Below the pieces are notes generated by a model. The model worked only from the letters and a program-made list of their open reading frames with translations, was not told the DNA's origin and did no database searches. From Kosakonia arachidis (GTDB taxonomy: Bacteria > Pseudomonadota > Gammaproteobacteria > Enterobacterales > Enterobacteriaceae): DNA of 64,000 nucleotides. The stretch covers positions 1,594,885 to 1,658,884 of the forward strand of contig NZ_FPAU01000001.1 in the NCBI RefSeq assembly GCF_900116535.1, in the 5' to 3' direction. Both the position numbers and the translations under genes were made by a program. Shown piece by piece: positions 50,315 through 60,078 of this stretch. How positions within the stretch are numbered: the first letter of the stretch is position 1; each line of letters starts with the position of its first letter.

Positions 50315-51946
50315 TTAATGCTTGATAATATATAAGTTTTTAACGTAGATATTATCCATCGGGTCTTTACCAGTGTAGCCGCCAACCCAGGTTTTCACCA
50401 GGCGGGCGTTCACGTAGTAGTACACCGGAACGATCGCCGAGTCTTTATCCAACTGCTGTTCAGCTTTGGAGTAAAGCTCAGTACGTTGCGCTTCGTCTGT
50501 GACTTTCAGCGTGTCGCCAATCAGCTTGTCAAACGCCGCACTCTTATAGTGTGCAGTGTTGTTAGAGCTGTCGGACAGCATGGTATTCAGGAAGGAGGTC
50601 GGCTCGTTGTAATCCGCACACCAGCCAGCACGTGCCACATCAAATGTACCCTGATGACGCGTGTCGAGGAATGTTTTCCACTCCTGGTTTTCCAGCGTTA
50701 CGTTAGCGCCAAGGTTTTTCTTCCAGATAGAAGCCACAGCGATCGCCAGTTTTTTATGCAGATCAGACGTGTTGTACAGCAGGCTGAAAGAGAGCGGTTT
50801 GTCAGCAGTATAACCCGCTTCGGCAAGCAGTTTTTTCGCTTCAGCGTTACGCTGTTCCTGGGTCATTTTGAACCAGGCCGGTTCTGTCAGTTTTGCACCA
50901 TCGGTATACGGCGGCGTATAGCTGTATGCTGGCAGATCGCCCTGGTTTTTCACTTTATTGACGATGATGTCGCGATCCAACGCCAGTTTCAGGGCGGTAC
51001 GAACTCGAACGTCAGTGAATGGCGCTTTTTGGTTGTTGATTTCGTAATAATAAGTACACAGGTACGGATCGACATGTACTTCTTTAGGAATCTCTTTTTT
51101 CAGCTTCTGGAACAGTTCAATCGGCATATTGTTGTAAGTCATGTCGATTTCGCCGCTGCGATAGCGGTTAACGTCTGTCACTTCAGAAGAGATCGGCAGA
51201 TAGGTGACCTGGTTGATAACCGTTTTAGCGTTATCCCAATAGTTGGTGTTACGTTCAAGAACGATACGTTCGTTGACCACCCAATCTTTCAGTTTGTAAG
51301 CACCGTTGGTGACAATATTGGCAGGCTGAGTCCACTTTTCACCGAATTTCTCAATAGCGGCTTTAGGCACAGCGGAAACTGACGGGTGAACCAGCAGTTT
51401 GTAGAAATAAGGAACCGGCTCGCTAAGCGTCACTTCAAACGTGTTGTCATCGATAGCTTTTACGCCGAGATCGGTGACTGGTTTTTTACCGGCGATAATA
51501 TCGTCGATATTAGCGATATGCCCGTATTGCAGGTAGCTCGCATACGGAGAAGCCGTTTTCGGATCCGCCAGACGCTGCCAGCTGTAGACGAAATCATGCG
51601 CCGTTACCGGCGTACCGTCGGACCATTTTGCGTTTTTGCGCAGATGGAAGGTCCAGACTTTAAAATCTTTGTTTTCCCACTTCTCTGCAACACCGGCGGT
51701 CGGGTGGCCTTCAACATCAGAAATCAGCAAACCTTCGAACAGATCGCGGCTGATGTTGGATTCAGGAACACCTTCAATTTTATGGGGATCAAGAGATTGC
51801 ACTTCAGAACCGTTATTACGGACCAGCGTTTGATTATCCGCCAGTTGGACACCTGCCGGAACGTCGGCAGCCATTGCCGCGTTGCCGGTAATTAGCGCAG
51901 CCAAAATTCCGGCTGCTACCAGACTTTTCTTTGTGATGATGGACAT
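50315..51946 (-). CDS. oppA: Periplasmic oligopeptide-binding protein OppA
   Basis: 543 residues as in E. coli. Signal peptide MSIITKKSLVAAGILAALIT then GNAAMA with cleavage before ADVPAG. Family-5 solute-binding fold with NNGSEVQSLDPHKIEGVPES near the mature N-terminus and the hinge IVTNGAYKLKDW. Binds 2-5-residue peptides for cell-wall recycling and nutrition; in enterobacteria the mRNA is a target of the sRNA GcvB. First gene of oppABCDF, 135 bp before oppB. Confidence 0.97.
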   Translation of the reverse strand: MSIITKKSLVAAGILAALITGNAAMAADVPAGVQLADNQTLVRNNGSEVQSLDPHKIEGVPESNISRDLFEGLLISDVEGHPTAGVAEKWENKDFKVWTFHLRKNAKWSDGTPVTAHDFVYSWQRLADPKTASPYASYLQYGHIANIDDIIAGKKPVTDLGVKAIDDNTFEVTLSEPVPYFYKLLVHPSVSAVPKAAIEKFGEKWTQPANIVTNGAYKLKDWVVNERIVLERNTNYWDNAKTVINQVTYLPISSEVTDVNRYRSGEIDMTYNNMPIELFQKLKKEIPKEVHVDPYLCTYYYEINNQKAPFTDVRVRTALKLALDRDIIVNKVKNQGDLPAYSYTPPYTDGAKLTEPAWFKMTQEQRNAEAKKLLAEAGYTADKPLSFSLLYNTSDLHKKLAIAVASIWKKNLGANVTLENQEWKTFLDTRHQGTFDVARAGWCADYNEPTSFLNTMLSDSSNNTAHYKSAAFDKLIGDTLKVTDEAQRTELYSKAEQQLDKDSAIVPVYYYVNARLVKTWVGGYTGKDPMDNIYVKNLYIIKH

Positions 51947-52771
51947 TGTGTTGATACTCCACTCATTATAATTACTGACGTTGAGGTCAGCGTGTTTATC
52001 CCCTGTGGGGGCCTGAAGAGCGCAGGAGCTTTTTGGCGCTATCAGACATCTTTTTTACTGCTGCTATCACCGACTTTTTTTATTACGGATCGCTCAAAAG
52101 GCAATCTTACGTCGATTCGGTAAACTGCCTCCCCTGTCGAGGCAGCTCTGAACGTAGCGATAGTCGTTATATGAAAACGATTCTCATCTATGTTGTTTAA
52201 CTTGCAAATTATAAGGAGCTAAATATAAGGGCGGAAAATATCAAATGCCTCACTCTGCCGCCAATACAATTTGCAAATTTGTTAACCATTTCTCTTTTGC
52301 GACGCAGCATAAACTACGAAGCGCTGCATACACAGCCTCCTTTTGAGTTTTTTATCTCTTTAAATCAAGAAGATAAGATAGCATTACTACCATGTAATGC
52401 TTTTTTGCAGATGCCGCATTATTTTGCACAAATAATCAACAATTGACTACTTTTTAGCACATTCATCTACAGGAAGTCTGAAAGTACTAATATCATTTCG
52501 ATAATGTCACGGCAAGCCCAATAGTATGGTGTGAAAGAAATAACAGCCTCAATTGCACGAAATATGCGCAGGATTGATTCGCATTACTTATAATTTACTG
52601 ATTGGGAACAGATTTTCTGATGAGTGTAAATTATTATATTTCGCGCCGCTTTGCGCATTCTTCATATCTTTTACTAATTTTTGACTTTCCCTGGCAGGTT
52701 CGTAACGGCTGAATTTACTGTCATGTAAAGGAAGAAATAACAAGCTCAGCCGTACTTAATACAGAGGTGAA
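51947..52771. other. Long gene-free region upstream of oppA
   Basis: 825 bp, AT-rich, between oppA (-) and the end of ychE (-). No frame here is convincing. It must contain the oppA promoter and leader. I note a hairpin at 52125-52145 and a Fur-box-like sequence at 52173-52190 (reported separately). The stretch 52200-52740 is otherwise featureless by eye. Confidence 0.55.
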
Positions 52772-53416
52772 TCAGTTCAGCAAGCCGGGGAACAAGGATC
52801 GTATTCCGCCGACAATAAATTCGATACCTAACGCCATCAGTAATAACCCCATAATACGTGTGATAACGTTGATGCCCGTTTGCCCCAGTAAACGCACTAA
52901 CCATGGTGCGATGCGGAACAATCCCCACGAACAGAAAGCAAACAGCGCAATCGCCACAGTAAAGCCGATTAAATGCACCAGACTATGATAGCGCGTTCCC
53001 CATACAATCGTGGAGCTAATGGCTCCTGGCCCCGCCATCAAAGGTAATGCCAGCGGTACCACGCCGATACTTTCGCGAATCGCGGTTTCTGATTTCTCTT
53101 GTTTATTCTGTTTATCCTCACCGAGTTTGCCGCTGATCATCGACATGGCAATGGTGACAACCAGAATACCGCCAGCAATGCGAAACGAATCAATCGAGAT
53201 GCCAAAGAGCTGCAAAATACCATTACCAAGAAATAAAGAAATCCACAGGATAATTGCCACTGAGACGTTTGCAGTAAGGTTGGTTTTATTTCGTGCTCCA
53301 GCCATCTGGTAACTGGTCATACTGATAAAAACCGGAATGATGCCGACCGGGTTTACCAGCGCAAAAAGGCCAATAAAAAATTTAAAATAAAGAGGTAAAT
53401 CTATCATTGTTTGCAC
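52772..53416 (-). CDS. ychE: MarC-family membrane protein YchE
   Basis: 214 residues (E. coli 215), six transmembrane helices, UPF0056/MarC family. Typical segments: FALVNPVGIIPVFISMT and PLALPLMAGPGAIS, ending EFIVGGIRSLFPGLLN. Despite the family name, no multidrug role has been shown. Divergent from adhE across about 480 bp. Confidence 0.94.
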   Translation of the reverse strand: MQTMIDLPLYFKFFIGLFALVNPVGIIPVFISMTSYQMAGARNKTNLTANVSVAIILWISLFLGNGILQLFGISIDSFRIAGGILVVTIAMSMISGKLGEDKQNKQEKSETAIRESIGVVPLALPLMAGPGAISSTIVWGTRYHSLVHLIGFTVAIALFAFCSWGLFRIAPWLVRLLGQTGINVITRIMGLLLMALGIEFIVGGIRSLFPGLLN

Positions 53417-53893
53417 TGCGTTAGCTCCGTAATGTCACCCTAATATCAACTATATCGGCGTGGCAGAAAAATCCATGCAGAAGATACGCGTTTTCATGCC
53501 GCTGTCCATTAAGATTTGCAGAAAAATCATGCAATACAGCGCGTTACTAATTTGTTGTAAATGTGATAATCTTACGGTGCGCCTGGCCAAATGCTATTAA
53601 CATTTGATACAACCCCCCAAAAATGGCCTGCTGAAAGGTGTCAGCCTGTCTTAAACTTGACACAGATCACGCATTACTTACTCAGAAGTAGGTAATCTTG
53701 AAGCCACGAAAAGAGAGCAAAATCGTCAATAAATGCGACTTTTTTGTTAAGGCTCTTTCAGTAAACCAGTAGTATTGGGTTGGCGTTAAATCTCTGTTTT
53801 TACGAACTTTATGCAACCCTCAACCGGACTGTCTATAATTTCACCACGGACAGATGGTTTACTAAAAGAGTTTAACATTATCAGGAGAGCATT
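53417..53893. other. ychE/adhE intergenic and adhE leader
   Basis: 477 bp without an ORF. It should carry adhE promoters and a long 5' UTR, which in E. coli is processed and regulated by several factors. It contains a direct repeat (53463-53479 and 53518-53533) and a dyad at 53673-53696. RBS AGGAGAG lies just before the adhE ATG. Confidence 0.6.
53463..53533. repeat. Pair of near-identical 16-17-bp direct repeats
   Basis: GCAGAAAAATCCATGCA at 53463-53479 and GCAGAAAAATCATGCA at 53518-53533; they differ by a single C insertion and are offset by 55 bp, in the ychE-adhE spacer. Confidence 0.75.
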
Positions 53894-56581
53894 ATGGCTG
53901 TTACTAATGTCGCTGAACTTAACGCACTCGTTGAACGTGTGAAGAAAGCCCAGCGTGAATATGCCAACTTTACTCAAGAGCAAGTAGATAAAATCTTCCG
54001 TGCCGCCGCACTGGCAGCCGCAGATGCTCGAATCCCCCTCGCGAAAATGGCCGTTGCCGAATCCGGTATGGGGATCGTTGAAGATAAAGTGATTAAAAAC
54101 CACTTCGCTTCTGAGTATATCTATAACGCCTATAAAGATGAGAAAACCTGTGGTGTGCTGTCTGAAGATGATACCTTCGGCACCATCACCATCGCGGAAC
54201 CTATTGGCATCATCTGTGGTATCGTTCCTACCACTAACCCAACGTCTACTGCTATCTTCAAATCGCTGATTAGCCTGAAGACCCGTAACGCAATTATCTT
54301 CTCCCCACATCCTCGCGCTAAAGATGCCACTAACAAAGCCGCAGACATCGTTCTGCAAGCTGCGATTGCCGCTGGCGCACCGAAAGATTTAATCGGCTGG
54401 ATTGACCAACCGTCCGTGGAATTATCCAACGCATTGATGCACCACCCTGACATTAACCTGATTCTGGCTACCGGTGGCCCAGGTATGGTTAAAGCGGCAT
54501 ACAGTTCCGGTAAACCAGCAATTGGTGTAGGCGCTGGTAATACACCAGTTGTTATCGACGAAACAGCCGATATCAAACGTGCCGTCGCATCGGTATTGAT
54601 GTCCAAAACCTTCGATAACGGCGTGATTTGCGCATCTGAACAGTCTGTCGTTGTTGTCGATTCTGCGTATGACGCCGTTCGTGAACGTTTCGCCAGCCAT
54701 GGCGGCTACATGCTGCAGGGCAAAGAGCTGAAAGCCGTTCAGGACATTATCCTGAAAAATGGCGCACTGAACGCCGCTATCGTTGGTCAGCCAGCCTATA
54801 AAATTGCTGAGCTTGCAGGCTTCACCGTTCCTGCCACGACCAAGATCCTGATTGGTGAAGTGAAAGTGGTTGATGAAAGTGAACCATTTGCACATGAAAA
54901 ACTCTCCCCGACGCTGGCAATGTACCGTGCGAAAGACTTCGAAGACGCGGTAGAAAAAGCGGAGAAATTGGTCGCCATGGGTGGTATCGGCCATACCTCC
55001 TGCCTGTACACCGACCAGGATAACCAGCCGGATCGTGTCGCCTTCTTCGGTCAGAAGATGAAAACCGCACGTATCCTGATCAACACCCCGGCATCACAGG
55101 GTGGTATCGGTGATCTGTATAACTTTAAACTCGCGCCTTCCCTGACTCTGGGTTGTGGTTCCTGGGGTGGTAACTCCATCTCCGAAAACGTTGGTCCGAA
55201 ACACCTGATCAACAAGAAAACCGTTGCTAAGCGAGCTGAAAACATGTTGTGGCATAAACTTCCGAAATCTATCTACTTCCGCCGTGGCTCCCTGCCAATC
55301 GCGCTGGATGAAGTGATTACTGATGGTCACAAACGCGCGCTTATCGTGACCGACCGTTTCCTCTTCAACAATGGCTACGCAGACCAGATTACCTCTGTGC
55401 TGAAAGCTGCTGGTGTGGAAACTGAAGTGTTCTTCGAAGTTGAAGCTGACCCGACACTGACCATCGTGCGTAAAGGTGCAGAACTAGCTAACTCCTTCAA
55501 ACCGGACATTATCATCGCACTTGGTGGTGGTTCCCCGATGGACGCCGCGAAAATCATGTGGGTTATGTATGAACACCCGGAAACCCATTTCGAAGAGCTG
55601 GCACTGCGCTTTATGGACATCCGTAAACGTATCTACAAGTTCCCGAAAATGGGCGTGAAAGCGAAAATGGTCGCTATCACCACGACTTCCGGTACCGGTT
55701 CTGAAGTGACACCGTTTGCTGTGGTGACCGATGATGCAACAGGTCAGAAATACCCGCTGGCGGATTATGCACTGACTCCGGATATGGCGATTGTTGATGC
55801 CAACCTCGTAATGGAAATGCCGAAATCGTTGTGTGCTTTCGGTGGTCTGGACGCGGTGACTCACGCACTGGAAGCTTATGTTTCTGTACTGGCATCAGAA
55901 TTCTCTGATGGTCAGGCGCTGCAAGCGCTGAAACTGTTGAAAGAAAACCTGCCAGCGTCTTACAACGAGGGTTCTAAAAACCCGGTAGCGCGTGAACGCG
56001 TTCACAGTGCAGCGACCATCGCAGGTATCGCGTTTGCAAACGCCTTCCTCGGTGTGTGTCACTCAATGGCGCACAAACTGGGCTCACAGTTCCATATTCC
56101 ACACGGTCTGGCTAACGCTCTGTTGATCTGTAACGTTATCCGCTACAACGCAAATGACAACCCGACCAAGCAGACGGCTTTCAGCCAGTACGATCGCCCG
56201 CAGGCGCGTCGCCGCTATGCTGAGATCGCCGATCACCTGGGCCTGAGTGCTCCTGGCGACCGTACCGCAGCGAAAATTGAAAAACTGCTGGTGTGGCTGG
56301 AAAGCATTAAAGCTGAACTGGGTATTCCGAAATCTATCCGCGAAGCGGGTGTGCAGGAAGCCGATTTCCTTGCGAACGTGGATAAACTGTCTGAAGATGC
56401 ATTTGATGACCAGTGCACCGGCGCAAACCCGCGTTACCCGTTGATCTCTGAATTGAAACAAATCCTGCTGGATACGTTCTATGGTCGCGAGTACAAAGAA
56501 GGTGATGTGGCATCAGCGAAAGTTGAAGCAGTAGTACCACCAGCGTTAAAAGCAGATAAAAAAGCGAAGAAAACCGCTTAA
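53894..56581 (+). CDS. adhE: Bifunctional acetaldehyde-CoA/alcohol dehydrogenase AdhE
   Basis: 895 residues (E. coli 891). N-terminal CoA-acylating aldehyde dehydrogenase (about 1-440) with nucleophile Cys246 (GVICASEQS) and C-terminal Fe-dependent alcohol dehydrogenase (about 450-870) with GGGSPMDAAKIMW and metal-binding GVCHSMAHKLGSQFHIPHG. Reduces acetyl-CoA to ethanol during fermentation; forms filamentous spirosomes. The extra residues lie in the Lys/Ala-rich C-terminal tail (ALKADKKAKKTA). Confidence 0.98.
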   Translation: MAVTNVAELNALVERVKKAQREYANFTQEQVDKIFRAAALAAADARIPLAKMAVAESGMGIVEDKVIKNHFASEYIYNAYKDEKTCGVLSEDDTFGTITIAEPIGIICGIVPTTNPTSTAIFKSLISLKTRNAIIFSPHPRAKDATNKAADIVLQAAIAAGAPKDLIGWIDQPSVELSNALMHHPDINLILATGGPGMVKAAYSSGKPAIGVGAGNTPVVIDETADIKRAVASVLMSKTFDNGVICASEQSVVVVDSAYDAVRERFASHGGYMLQGKELKAVQDIILKNGALNAAIVGQPAYKIAELAGFTVPATTKILIGEVKVVDESEPFAHEKLSPTLAMYRAKDFEDAVEKAEKLVAMGGIGHTSCLYTDQDNQPDRVAFFGQKMKTARILINTPASQGGIGDLYNFKLAPSLTLGCGSWGGNSISENVGPKHLINKKTVAKRAENMLWHKLPKSIYFRRGSLPIALDEVITDGHKRALIVTDRFLFNNGYADQITSVLKAAGVETEVFFEVEADPTLTIVRKGAELANSFKPDIIIALGGGSPMDAAKIMWVMYEHPETHFEELALRFMDIRKRIYKFPKMGVKAKMVAITTTSGTGSEVTPFAVVTDDATGQKYPLADYALTPDMAIVDANLVMEMPKSLCAFGGLDAVTHALEAYVSVLASEFSDGQALQALKLLKENLPASYNEGSKNPVARERVHSAATIAGIAFANAFLGVCHSMAHKLGSQFHIPHGLANALLICNVIRYNANDNPTKQTAFSQYDRPQARRRYAEIADHLGLSAPGDRTAAKIEKLLVWLESIKAELGIPKSIREAGVQEADFLANVDKLSEDAFDDQCTGANPRYPLISELKQILLDTFYGREYKEGDVASAKVEAVVPPALKADKKAKKTA

Positions 56582-56614
56582 TTATCTTAGCTGATAAAAA
56601 AACCGTTTCGGCTA

Positions 56615-56648
56615 ATGCCGGTCACTTAAGGTGACCGGCATTGTTTTT
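56615..56648 (+). terminator. Intrinsic terminator after adhE
   Basis: Perfect 11-bp stem ATGCCGGTCAC/GTGACCGGCAT, 5-base loop, then TGTTTTT. Confidence 0.93.
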
Positions 56649-56679
56649 AAAAGGTATTCGGTTTTTTGCCTCACTTCTT

Positions 56680-57150
56680 TTTCATACTTCCACTCCTGTC
56701 CCGGCGGTAGTGCCAGCATCGCAGCATTGCTGCGGTATTGCTAAAGAAGTGCATTAGATGTAGGGGGACAACATCCGGTGATGACCAGGACAGCCCGATT
56801 AACAGCCGCAGTATCTCTGCCACCGAGCCGATAATGCGCAGTTGACACGGCAGGCAGTCACCAGGTTGTACGTCAGCAGTATCCACACACTTCCTTTCTG
56901 ACCATTTCCGATAATTGACTTCTCAGCGTCCAGCGGTCGCCGCACAGAAACTGCTTTACCTCCCCCCCGTTATGTTTCCCACGGGTATTTATACCGTTCT
57001 GCTCTGTCTGCTGCCGGATGGTATATCGGGCGTTCGCCAGACCATGGATTCAAGGGGAACTTACGCAGCCTCACCGTATCCGTGAGGGTAAAGGCCTGCT
57101 GAATAAGGTCGGGGGAAAGAGATCAGACAGATCTCTAAACTTCATCGGAT
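56680..57150 (-). pseudogene. Decayed, internally deleted IS4-family transposase
   Basis: The minus strand carries both ends of an IS4-type transposase without the catalytic middle. N-terminal part (about 57045-57115): DLIQQAFTLTDTVRLRK, then a frameshift to MVW. C-terminal part (about 56860-56940): WTLRSQLSEMVRKEV then, after a further frameshift, VWILLTYNLV, which matches the family's TLRSKTPExVRQExWGxLLAYNL. Last comes LALPPGQE near 56700. The DDE core is missing and stops interrupt every frame, so it is non-functional. E. coli K-12 has an IS4-family fragment, insZ, between adhE and tdk as well. Confidence 0.8.
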
Positions 57151-57193
57151 GCGGTAAGATTAATAATGCCGGGGACGTGTGAAAATTCCATGT

Positions 57194-57230
57194 AAAAAGG
57201 GAGCCATTATATGCAATGGCTCCCTTTTAA
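57194..57230. terminator. Strong bidirectional hairpin beside the IS remnant
   Basis: Perfect 14-bp inverted repeat AAAAGGGAGCCATT/AATGGCTCCCTTTT with an ATATGC loop. It has terminator form on both strands. No gene obviously needs it in the plus direction. Confidence 0.7.
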
Positions 57231-57310
57231 ATGAGCCGCCGTATTGGTCAACCGATCCTTAAATGATCGGCATTACCCGCTTTGGCGGTTTTTTATATCT
57301 AACATGAAAC

Positions 57311-57940
57311 TTAACAATCGGATGTTGTTCCGCGTATACGCTGCAGTATCGCTGTTAACGAACCTTCGGCAAGGGCTTCCTTGTAGTGTTTACGACAGAC
57401 GGAGACATAGCGCTCATTACCGCCTATTACCACCTGCTCCCCTTCATTGTAGGGCCGTCCAGCCTGATCCAGGCGCAGTACCATGCTGGCTTTACGTCCG
57501 CAGAAACAGATGGTTTTCAGTTCGACCAGTTTATCTGACCACGCGAGTAAATATTGGCTCCCAACGAACAGCTCGCCGCGAAAATCAGTACGCAGCCCAT
57601 AGCACAGCACTGGAATATCAAGTTGGTCAACAACTTCAGACAATGCATAGACCTGCTCACGTGTTAAAAACTGGCTCTCGTCCACCAGCACGCAATGCAC
57701 CGCTTTACGCGCATGTTCAGCTTTTATCTCTTCGAATAATGCAGTGTGTTGATTAAACAAACGTGCGGGTGAGGATAATCCAATACGTGAACTTACCTTC
57801 CCTGCTCCGAAGCGATCGTCAATTTCAGCAGTGTACACTACCGAACGCATACCGCGTTCCTGATAATTGTACGAAGACTGTAGTAACGCTGTAGATTTCC
57901 CCGCATTCATTGCTGAATAGTAGAAATAAAGCTGTGCCAT
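57311..57940 (-). CDS. tdk: Thymidine kinase
   Basis: 209 residues (E. coli 205), type II thymidine kinase for dT salvage. P-loop [14 protein letters not shown], catalytic Glu in LVDESQFLT, lasso and zinc segment with Cys pairs (CFCGRKA and a later Cys). Start at [12 protein letters not shown]; an upstream ATG (57961) adds seven residues not in homologs. A weak CGCCAAAGCGG hairpin with A/T runs follows it near 57277-57297. Confidence 0.96.
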   Translation of the reverse strand: MAQLYFYYSAMNAGKSTALLQSSYNYQERGMRSVVYTAEIDDRFGAGKVSSRIGLSSPARLFNQHTALFEEIKAEHARKAVHCVLVDESQFLTREQVYALSEVVDQLDIPVLCYGLRTDFRGELFVGSQYLLAWSDKLVELKTICFCGRKASMVLRLDQAGRPYNEGEQVVIGGNERYVSVCRKHYKEALAEGSLTAILQRIRGTTSDC

Positions 57941-58476
57941 TGCGTGCAAAACCCCGATCAAAGTGTGTTATTCCGACAGAGATTGTACCATATTTTATCC
58001 GGCTAACCCGGAGCCAGCGCTGATCCTGAGTAAATCGAGCCCGGTTATGGACCCATAGATATAAGGCAACTTTACGCAACGGTTTGTTACTGCCAAAGAA
58101 ACAGCAATTAGAAACCGGACCGTATACATACTCTTTTTAATCAGAGCATTCTGAGCTTATGGATCGAAACTTATTAATAACTTAGAAGTAAAAAACCATC
58201 TGATGTCGTAATACACGAGGCTGTTATTTATCCATTGTGCCTATAACCCTTTCTGGATTAATCGAAAGCATATGTGATCATGACGGTGAAGTTTGTCGTT
58301 GGTATAAGCGCTGTTTTGTGCGACTCTTCAAGCTAAATTTAAGTTAGCGATATTTAAAAACCATCGAAATAAATGGGTATTTTGAATTCCTTACATTCTC
58401 AGCTATTGCACTGGTCAAATTAACGCTCTATTATTAGCCCGACAAACCACCCCAATATAAGTTTGAGATTACTACA
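57941..58476. other. Divergent tdk/hns regulatory region
   Basis: 536 bp with no convincing ORF. The part from about 58130 to 58450 is AT-rich and presumably contains the hns promoter and autoregulatory H-NS sites; I cannot place them exactly. Confidence 0.55.
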
Positions 58477-58890
58477 ATGAGCGAAGCACTTAAAATTCTG
58501 AACAACATCCGTACTCTTCGTGCGCAGGCAAGAGAATGCACTCTGGAAACGCTCGAAGAAATGCTGGAAAAATTAGAAGTTGTGGTAAATGAGCGTCGCG
58601 AGGAAGAAAGTGCCGCCGCAGCTGAAGTTGAAGAGCGTACGCGTAAACTGCAGCAATATCGTGACATGCTGATGGCTGACGGTATTGACCCGAATGAATT
58701 GCTGAATAGCCTTTCAGCTGCCAAATCCAGCACAAAAGCTAAACGCGCAGTACGTCCGGCTAAATATAGCTACGTTGATGAAAACGGCGAAACTAAAACC
58801 TGGACTGGTCAAGGTCGTACTCCTGCCGTTATCAAAAAAGCAATGGACGAACAAGGCAAACAGCTCGAAGATTTCTTGATCAACGAGTAA
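58477..58890 (+). CDS. hns: DNA-binding protein H-NS
   Basis: Global silencer of AT-rich and horizontally acquired DNA; 137 residues as in E. coli. N-terminal coiled-coil oligomerisation domain (about 1-80: [20 protein letters not shown]), a flexible linker, and the C-terminal DNA-binding domain with the core [16 protein letters not shown]. It is monocistronic. Followed by a near-perfect terminator. Confidence 0.98.
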   Translation: MSEALKILNNIRTLRAQARECTLETLEEMLEKLEVVVNERREEESAAAAEVEERTRKLQQYRDMLMADGIDPNELLNSLSAAKSSTKAKRAVRPAKYSYVDENGETKTWTGQGRTPAVIKKAMDEQGKQLEDFLINE

Positions 58891-58900
58891 TCTCGCCTGC

Positions 58901-58937
58901 ATCAAAAAAATCCCGCCACCTGCGGGATTTTTTTTGA
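58901..58937 (+). terminator. Intrinsic terminator after hns
   Basis: ATCAAAAAAATCCCGC and GCGGGATTTTTTTTGAT form a long perfect inverted repeat around CACCT, with the T-run inside the descending arm. Confidence 0.95.
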
Positions 58938-59098
58938 TGAAACACACAATATCTTCACAAATATAGTGTATTACCATCCCCGCTCATACTTATCGTTTGC
59001 CTTTTGTTGAAATTCTCAGCATCACATTATTCTTTTTGTGCGCTTTGTTCTTATGAGAAGAAGTTAACAGATGTTTCATCCGGAAACACAAAAATAAA

Positions 59099-59155
59099 AA
59101 AAAGGCCGGAGATAATCAGTGGATTGCACTATTGTCTCCCGCCTTATTTGCGCAA
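59099..59155 (-). terminator. Imperfect terminator after galU
   Basis: On the minus strand AAGGC-GGGAGACAAT pairs with ATTATCTCC-GGCCTT around a 14-base loop, followed by TTTTTTATTTTT, about 10-70 bp past the galU stop. Confidence 0.75.
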
Positions 59156-59166
59156 CGATTAGAAGA

Positions 59167-60078
59167 TTATGCTTTTCTGATGCCCACAGTATCTTCCAGC
59201 CAGGTTTTAAATTCTGCGCCCAGAGAACTGTGACGGAGACCGTATTCTACGAACGCCTGCATATATCCCAGCTTATTACCACAATCATGGCTTTTGCCTT
59301 TCATATGATAAGCTTCAACCGTTTCTTTTTCGATTAGCATATCAATCGCATCGGTAAGCTGAATCTCATCGCCCGCTCCCGGAGGCGTTTTAGCCAACAG
59401 CGGCCAAATCTGTTCGCTCAGCACATAACGGCCTACCACGGCCAGATTAGAGGGTGCAACGTCGGCTTTCGGTTTTTCCACCACGCCAACCATCGGCACA
59501 CTGTCGCCTGGATTTAATGTTGCACCTTTGCAGTCAACGACACCGTAGGCTGTCACATCGGCAACCGGCTCAACCATAATCTGGCTGGCACCCGTTTCGT
59601 CAAAACGTTTAATCATTTCAGCCAGGTTATCCTGGGAAAGATCGGATTCAAATTCATCCAGAATTACGTCCGGAAGAATTACCGCAACAGGCTCATTGCC
59701 AACCACCGGATGTGCGCACAGCACCGCGTGTCCAAGCCCTTTCGCCAGCCCCTGACGAACCTGCATAATAGTTACATGCGGTGGACAGATGGACTGAACT
59801 TCTTCCAGCAACTGACGCTTAACACGTTTTTCCAGCATTGCTTCCAGTTCGAAACTGGTATCGAAATGGTTTTCAATCGAGTTTTTGGATGAATGTGTGA
59901 CCAGAACGATTTCCGTAATACCTGCAGCGATACATTCATTAACGACATACTGAATTAATGGCTTATCAACCAGCGGCAACATTTCTTTAGGAATCGCCTT
60001 GGTCGCTGGTAACATCCTGGTTCCCAATCCCGCTACCGGGATTACTGCTTTAGTCACTTTCGAATTTATTGCAGCCAT
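59167..60078 (-). CDS. galU: UTP-glucose-1-phosphate uridylyltransferase
   Basis: Makes UDP-glucose for LPS, osmoregulated glucans, trehalose and galactose metabolism; 303 residues (E. coli 302). Nucleotide-binding [19 protein letters not shown], then [22 protein letters not shown], and the C-terminal part [15 protein letters not shown]. Single gene between hns and rssB. Confidence 0.97.
   Translation of the reverse strand: MAAINSKVTKAVIPVAGLGTRMLPATKAIPKEMLPLVDKPLIQYVVNECIAAGITEIVLVTHSSKNSIENHFDTSFELEAMLEKRVKRQLLEEVQSICPPHVTIMQVRQGLAKGLGHAVLCAHPVVGNEPVAVILPDVILDEFESDLSQDNLAEMIKRFDETGASQIMVEPVADVTAYGVVDCKGATLNPGDSVPMVGVVEKPKADVAPSNLAVVGRYVLSEQIWPLLAKTPPGAGDEIQLTDAIDMLIEKETVEAYHMKGKSHDCGNKLGYMQAFVEYGLRHSSLGAEFKTWLEDTVGIRKA

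Noticed and set aside
50486..51895. Long plus-strand frames of 298 and 169 codons opposite oppA
   Set aside because: They are antisense to the conserved oppA gene, have no RBS, and no recognisable domain.
57244..57756. 170-codon plus-strand frame opposite tdk
   Set aside because: Antisense to conserved tdk coding sequence; no family match.
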